9,188 nt of DNA, from contig CAZJFC010000067.1 in assembly GCA_964545245.1 (NCBI GenBank), positions 1 to 9,188 of the forward strand. The letters run 5' to 3'. A program made the translations under genes and the position numbers. Below are positions 7,729-9,188 of this stretch, piece by piece (the first letter of the stretch is position 1; each line of letters starts with the position of its first letter). The notes beneath the pieces are model-generated. The model saw nothing but the letters and a program-made list of their open reading frames with translations. It ran no database searches and was not told the DNA's origin. The stretch is from CAZJFC01 sp964545245. Lineage in GTDB: Bacteria > Pseudomonadota > Alphaproteobacteria > Rickettsiales > 21-14-0-20-44-7.

Positions 7729-7743
7729 TAAACAATTGGTTAA
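7729..7743 (-). promoter_or_regulatory. Candidate CtrA binding site upstream of fliF
   Basis: The minus strand reads TTAACCAATTGTTTA, which fits TTAA-N7-TTAA with one mismatch in the second half. The first half extends to TTAACCA, like the well-known CtrA half-site. The box lies about 107-121 bases upstream of the fliF start codon, and FliF operons are CtrA targets in Caulobacter. The region is AT-rich, so a one-mismatch match could be chance; no positioned -10 element confirms it. Confidence 0.35.
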
Positions 7744-7755
7744 TGCTAGGCAGAA

Positions 7756-7775
7756 TTTTCCCTCTCCCCGGAAAA
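7756..7775. repeat. Short inverted repeat TTTTCC-N8-GGAAAA
   Basis: Two perfect 6-base arms flank an 8-base C/T-rich spacer. It could be an operator for a dimeric regulator (FlbD is one candidate, since it represses fliF in Caulobacter) or a weak hairpin. It does not resemble a terminator, as no gene ends here. Chance is a real alternative for arms this short. Confidence 0.25.
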
Positions 7776-7874
7776 AAGTGCCTTTGATTGGAGGAAACAG
7801 TCATTTTTTGTTTGGAAATTAAAATTATATGACATTAATCTTTTCTTAGAAGATTCATTCTATTATCAATTCAT

Positions 7875-8366
7875 ATGCTTCAGATAGACTTCCCATTCGC
7901 CGTTAAAACATTGAAAGGACTTACTTTTTCCAAGTCCTGGCAGAATTCTTTCGTCAGCAAGGCCAAGAAACTCCTCAACCGCGAAACCAATAAATTTGAG
8001 GAGTCGGAGCTGGGAGTATTTGTTTTTATTCCTGCTCCAACCCTTGTTCACCATTTTGGCAGCAACAAGGATTTTCTTACCTTCCGCCTTGAATCAAAAA
8101 GCAGCAGGGACTGGGATTATAAACTGATGAGCGATGCGGTTGAAAATAACAATCGCCGTCTTGCCATCATGTATGTCGCGCGCGCGCTGGATTATCTGGA
8201 AATCAATTTCACGATTGATGACAGCTATACCCTGTACATTAACGAAGATGAGCTTAAGAAGCTCAGCCAGTCAGAATCCGCAGAGCTACGCGATTTTTAT
8301 AATTCGCTCTATATCCCGAAAACCTCCCTCTCGCGCAAAGTCGGCACAAGCGAGACATGGAGCTAG
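7875..8366 (+). CDS. Uncharacterised 163-residue soluble protein
   Basis: I do not recognise this family. The predicted protein has no signal peptide and no clear membrane segment. It is highly charged, with a basic N-terminal third (KSWQNSFVSKAKKLLNR at about 20-36), a short hydrophobic stretch LGVFVFIPAPTLVHHF (46-61) that looks like buried beta strands, and a predicted helical stretch (about 92-108, NNRRLAIMYVARALDYL). An acidic region DDSYTLYINEDELKKL (115-130) follows. It is the only long, well-behaved frame here and the sole plus-strand gene, divergent from fliF and ending 17 bases before the convergent neighbour. The ATG at 7875 has no Shine-Dalgarno sequence. The frame stays open about 36 bases upstream without another standard start, so the start is uncertain. 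A flagellar role is only suggested by position; a housekeeping or unrelated role is equally possible. Confidence 0.7.
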   Translation: MLQIDFPFAVKTLKGLTFSKSWQNSFVSKAKKLLNRETNKFEESELGVFVFIPAPTLVHHFGSNKDFLTFRLESKSSRDWDYKLMSDAVENNNRRLAIMYVARALDYLEINFTIDDSYTLYINEDELKKLSQSESAELRDFYNSLYIPKTSLSRKVGTSETWS

Positions 8367-8383
8367 GTTTTTAGCTACTGCGA

Positions 8384-9188
8384 TTATTTGTAGAAATTGA
8401 CATCATGACTCAAATGCGTAAGCGTTCCTACACTGCAAGTATTAAGGCAATAAGTCATCATCCTGATTTCCAGCCGTGCGGCTTTGGACGGCACCGGGAC
8501 CAATCTGTTCGTTGTTTGATAGTCCAAAGCTATGGCATCATTTAGATCACCAAACATTATTCCCAGATTGCCCATATTATTCCTTCCTGATCCTCCGCTC
8601 AGGACTTGGTTTCGACGGTGTTTACACAATATGTTATAATCGGTGGAGTGGGGCCCATAATCGATACTGTAATCATAGCCCGGATAAAGATTGGTTATAA
8701 TTTTCGCTGAGAAAGGATAGGTTTCCAGGATTGAATACAATACACCTAAAGCTTCCGGTGGCGGAGCGGTAACGTAAGGAACCTCCGGCCCTGCGGCGTA
8801 TAGACGTGGGATAAGCTTGTTGCCATCCGCATCAACAAACTTCATTCCCACATACGCCCCTAATGAAGTTGTATTATGCGGGTTGCCGGATAGCGCGCTG
8901 ATATAACAATATGCCGCAATATCCACATATTTCGCATCCTTATAGGTGGTGGTAAGGTCATAGGATGCATCCTTTTTTACAAACCCGTCAGTAGGAAGGT
9001 GGGTGGAGGGGTCGGCGAAGATAGTGGTATGAATAAATTCATCCTCAACGAAAGCCAGCAATTCCCCCTCGAATGTCCTGTCCCCGCCACCTCCGCTTCC
9101 TTCACCACCACCACCCGGCGAGCCGCAAACATACGCGCCCGCACCATCGGAGATGAGGGTTTCGCCCGCTGCCCAACTGCGCAGCGGG
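8384..9188 (-). CDS. Uncharacterised probable surface/extracellular protein, C-terminal part
   Basis: The frame is open from the right edge to a TAA at 8384-8386, giving 268 visible codons, and no ATG or GTG start is in the window. The only in-frame alternative start (TTG at 9061) falls inside what looks like continuous protein, so the 5' end most likely lies outside. The visible part begins with a short Trp/Gly/Cys segment (WAAGETLISDGAGAYVCG). A glycine-rich linker follows (SPGGGGEGSGGGGD, encoded at about 9080-9121), then a roughly 235-residue domain rich in Tyr, Thr, Asn and Gly with four further cysteines, including the pair YCLNTC near the end. Such composition, with a flexible linker and possible disulfides, suggests a secreted, pilus-like, adhesin or tail-fibre-like protein. 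No named family is recognised. It converges on the plus-strand gene and shows no functional link to the flagellar operon. Confidence 0.7.
   Translation of the reverse strand, partial: PLRSWAAGETLISDGAGAYVCGSPGGGGEGSGGGGDRTFEGELLAFVEDEFIHTTIFADPSTHLPTDGFVKKDASYDLTTTYKDAKYVDIAAYCYISALSGNPHNTTSLGAYVGMKFVDADGNKLIPRLYAAGPEVPYVTAPPPEALGVLYSILETYPFSAKIITNLYPGYDYSIDYGPHSTDYNILCKHRRNQVLSGGSGRNNMGNLGIMFGDLNDAIALDYQTTNRLVPVPSKAARLEIRMMTYCLNTCSVGTLTHLSHDVNFYK

Larger units (their letters stand above)
7623..7874. other. Divergent intergenic region, presumed fliF operon promoter
   Basis: This 252-base AT-rich gap lies between the divergent starts of fliF and the plus-strand unknown gene. It must hold the fliF promoter and probably that of the other gene. 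I see no clean sigma-54 site (GG-N10-GC) reading towards fliF: the best GGCAC (minus strand, around 7778-7783) lacks a GC at the right distance. A/T runs at 7660-7680 could supply -10 elements, but no -35/-10 pair is convincing. A short inverted repeat, TTTTCC-N8-GGAAAA, lies at 7756-7775. A CtrA-like box is listed separately. Confidence 0.6.

Noticed and set aside
7776..7786. GGCAC on the minus strand upstream of fliF, resembling a sigma-54 -24 element
   Set aside because: There is no GC dinucleotide 10 bases downstream of the GG, which sigma-54 promoters require. fliF is also an early-class gene in Caulobacter, not a sigma-54 target.
7790..7803. Strong Shine-Dalgarno-like GGAGGAAACAG on the plus strand in the intergenic region
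   Set aside because: No standard start codon follows at a usable distance, and all nearby frames close within a few codons, so no gene is served by it.
8361..8376. Small inverted repeat AGCTA-N6-TAGCT at the convergent gene ends, a possible terminator
   Set aside because: The stem is only five weak base pairs and no T-run follows it, so it is not good enough to call a terminator despite its fitting position.
1..9188. Search for CRISPR arrays, tRNA or rRNA genes, insertion sequences and long direct repeats
   Set aside because: None was seen by eye. The left 7.6 kb is fully occupied by flagellar genes, and the right end has no transposase or terminal repeats.

Overview
This window is most simply read as part of the chromosome of a flagellated alphaproteobacterium of moderate GC content. 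Two things point there. The minus-strand gene order fliF-fliG-fliH-fliN-(motA/pomA-like)-flbD-flhA matches, apart from the extra stator gene, the fliF operon plus flhA known from Caulobacter. The regulator in it is a recognisable FlbD, with a non-canonical receiver domain and a sigma-54 activator core. The exact order or genus cannot be fixed from this sequence alone.

Layout: positions 1-7622 are one tightly packed minus-strand block, transcribed right to left. It runs fliF (MS ring), fliG (rotor switch/torque), fliH (export ATPase regulator), fliN (C-ring), a PomA/MotA-type stator subunit, flbD (sigma-54 flagellar activator) and flhA (export gate, cut by the left edge). Gaps are at most about 35 bases, and two junctions (fliH/fliN and flbD/flhA) overlap by 8 bases. 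These features indicate a single operon that builds the rotor and export gate, adds half of a stator, and carries the regulator for later flagellar classes.

Positions 7623-7874 are an AT-rich intergenic region that must hold the promoter for fliF. It contains a near-match to a CtrA box (TTAA-N7-TTTA), which would fit the known CtrA control of fliF in Caulobacter. On the plus strand, 7875-8366 encodes a 163-residue soluble protein I do not recognise. It converges on an unrecognised minus-strand gene (8384 to beyond the right edge). That protein has a glycine-rich linker, several cysteines and a look of a surface or extracellular protein.

Most of the window is ordinary flagellar machinery. The points worth a second look are the stator gene inside the rotor operon without a motB/pomB beside it, a charge-changing substitution in that stator's FliG-facing loop, the degenerate receiver of FlbD, and the two unknown genes on the right.
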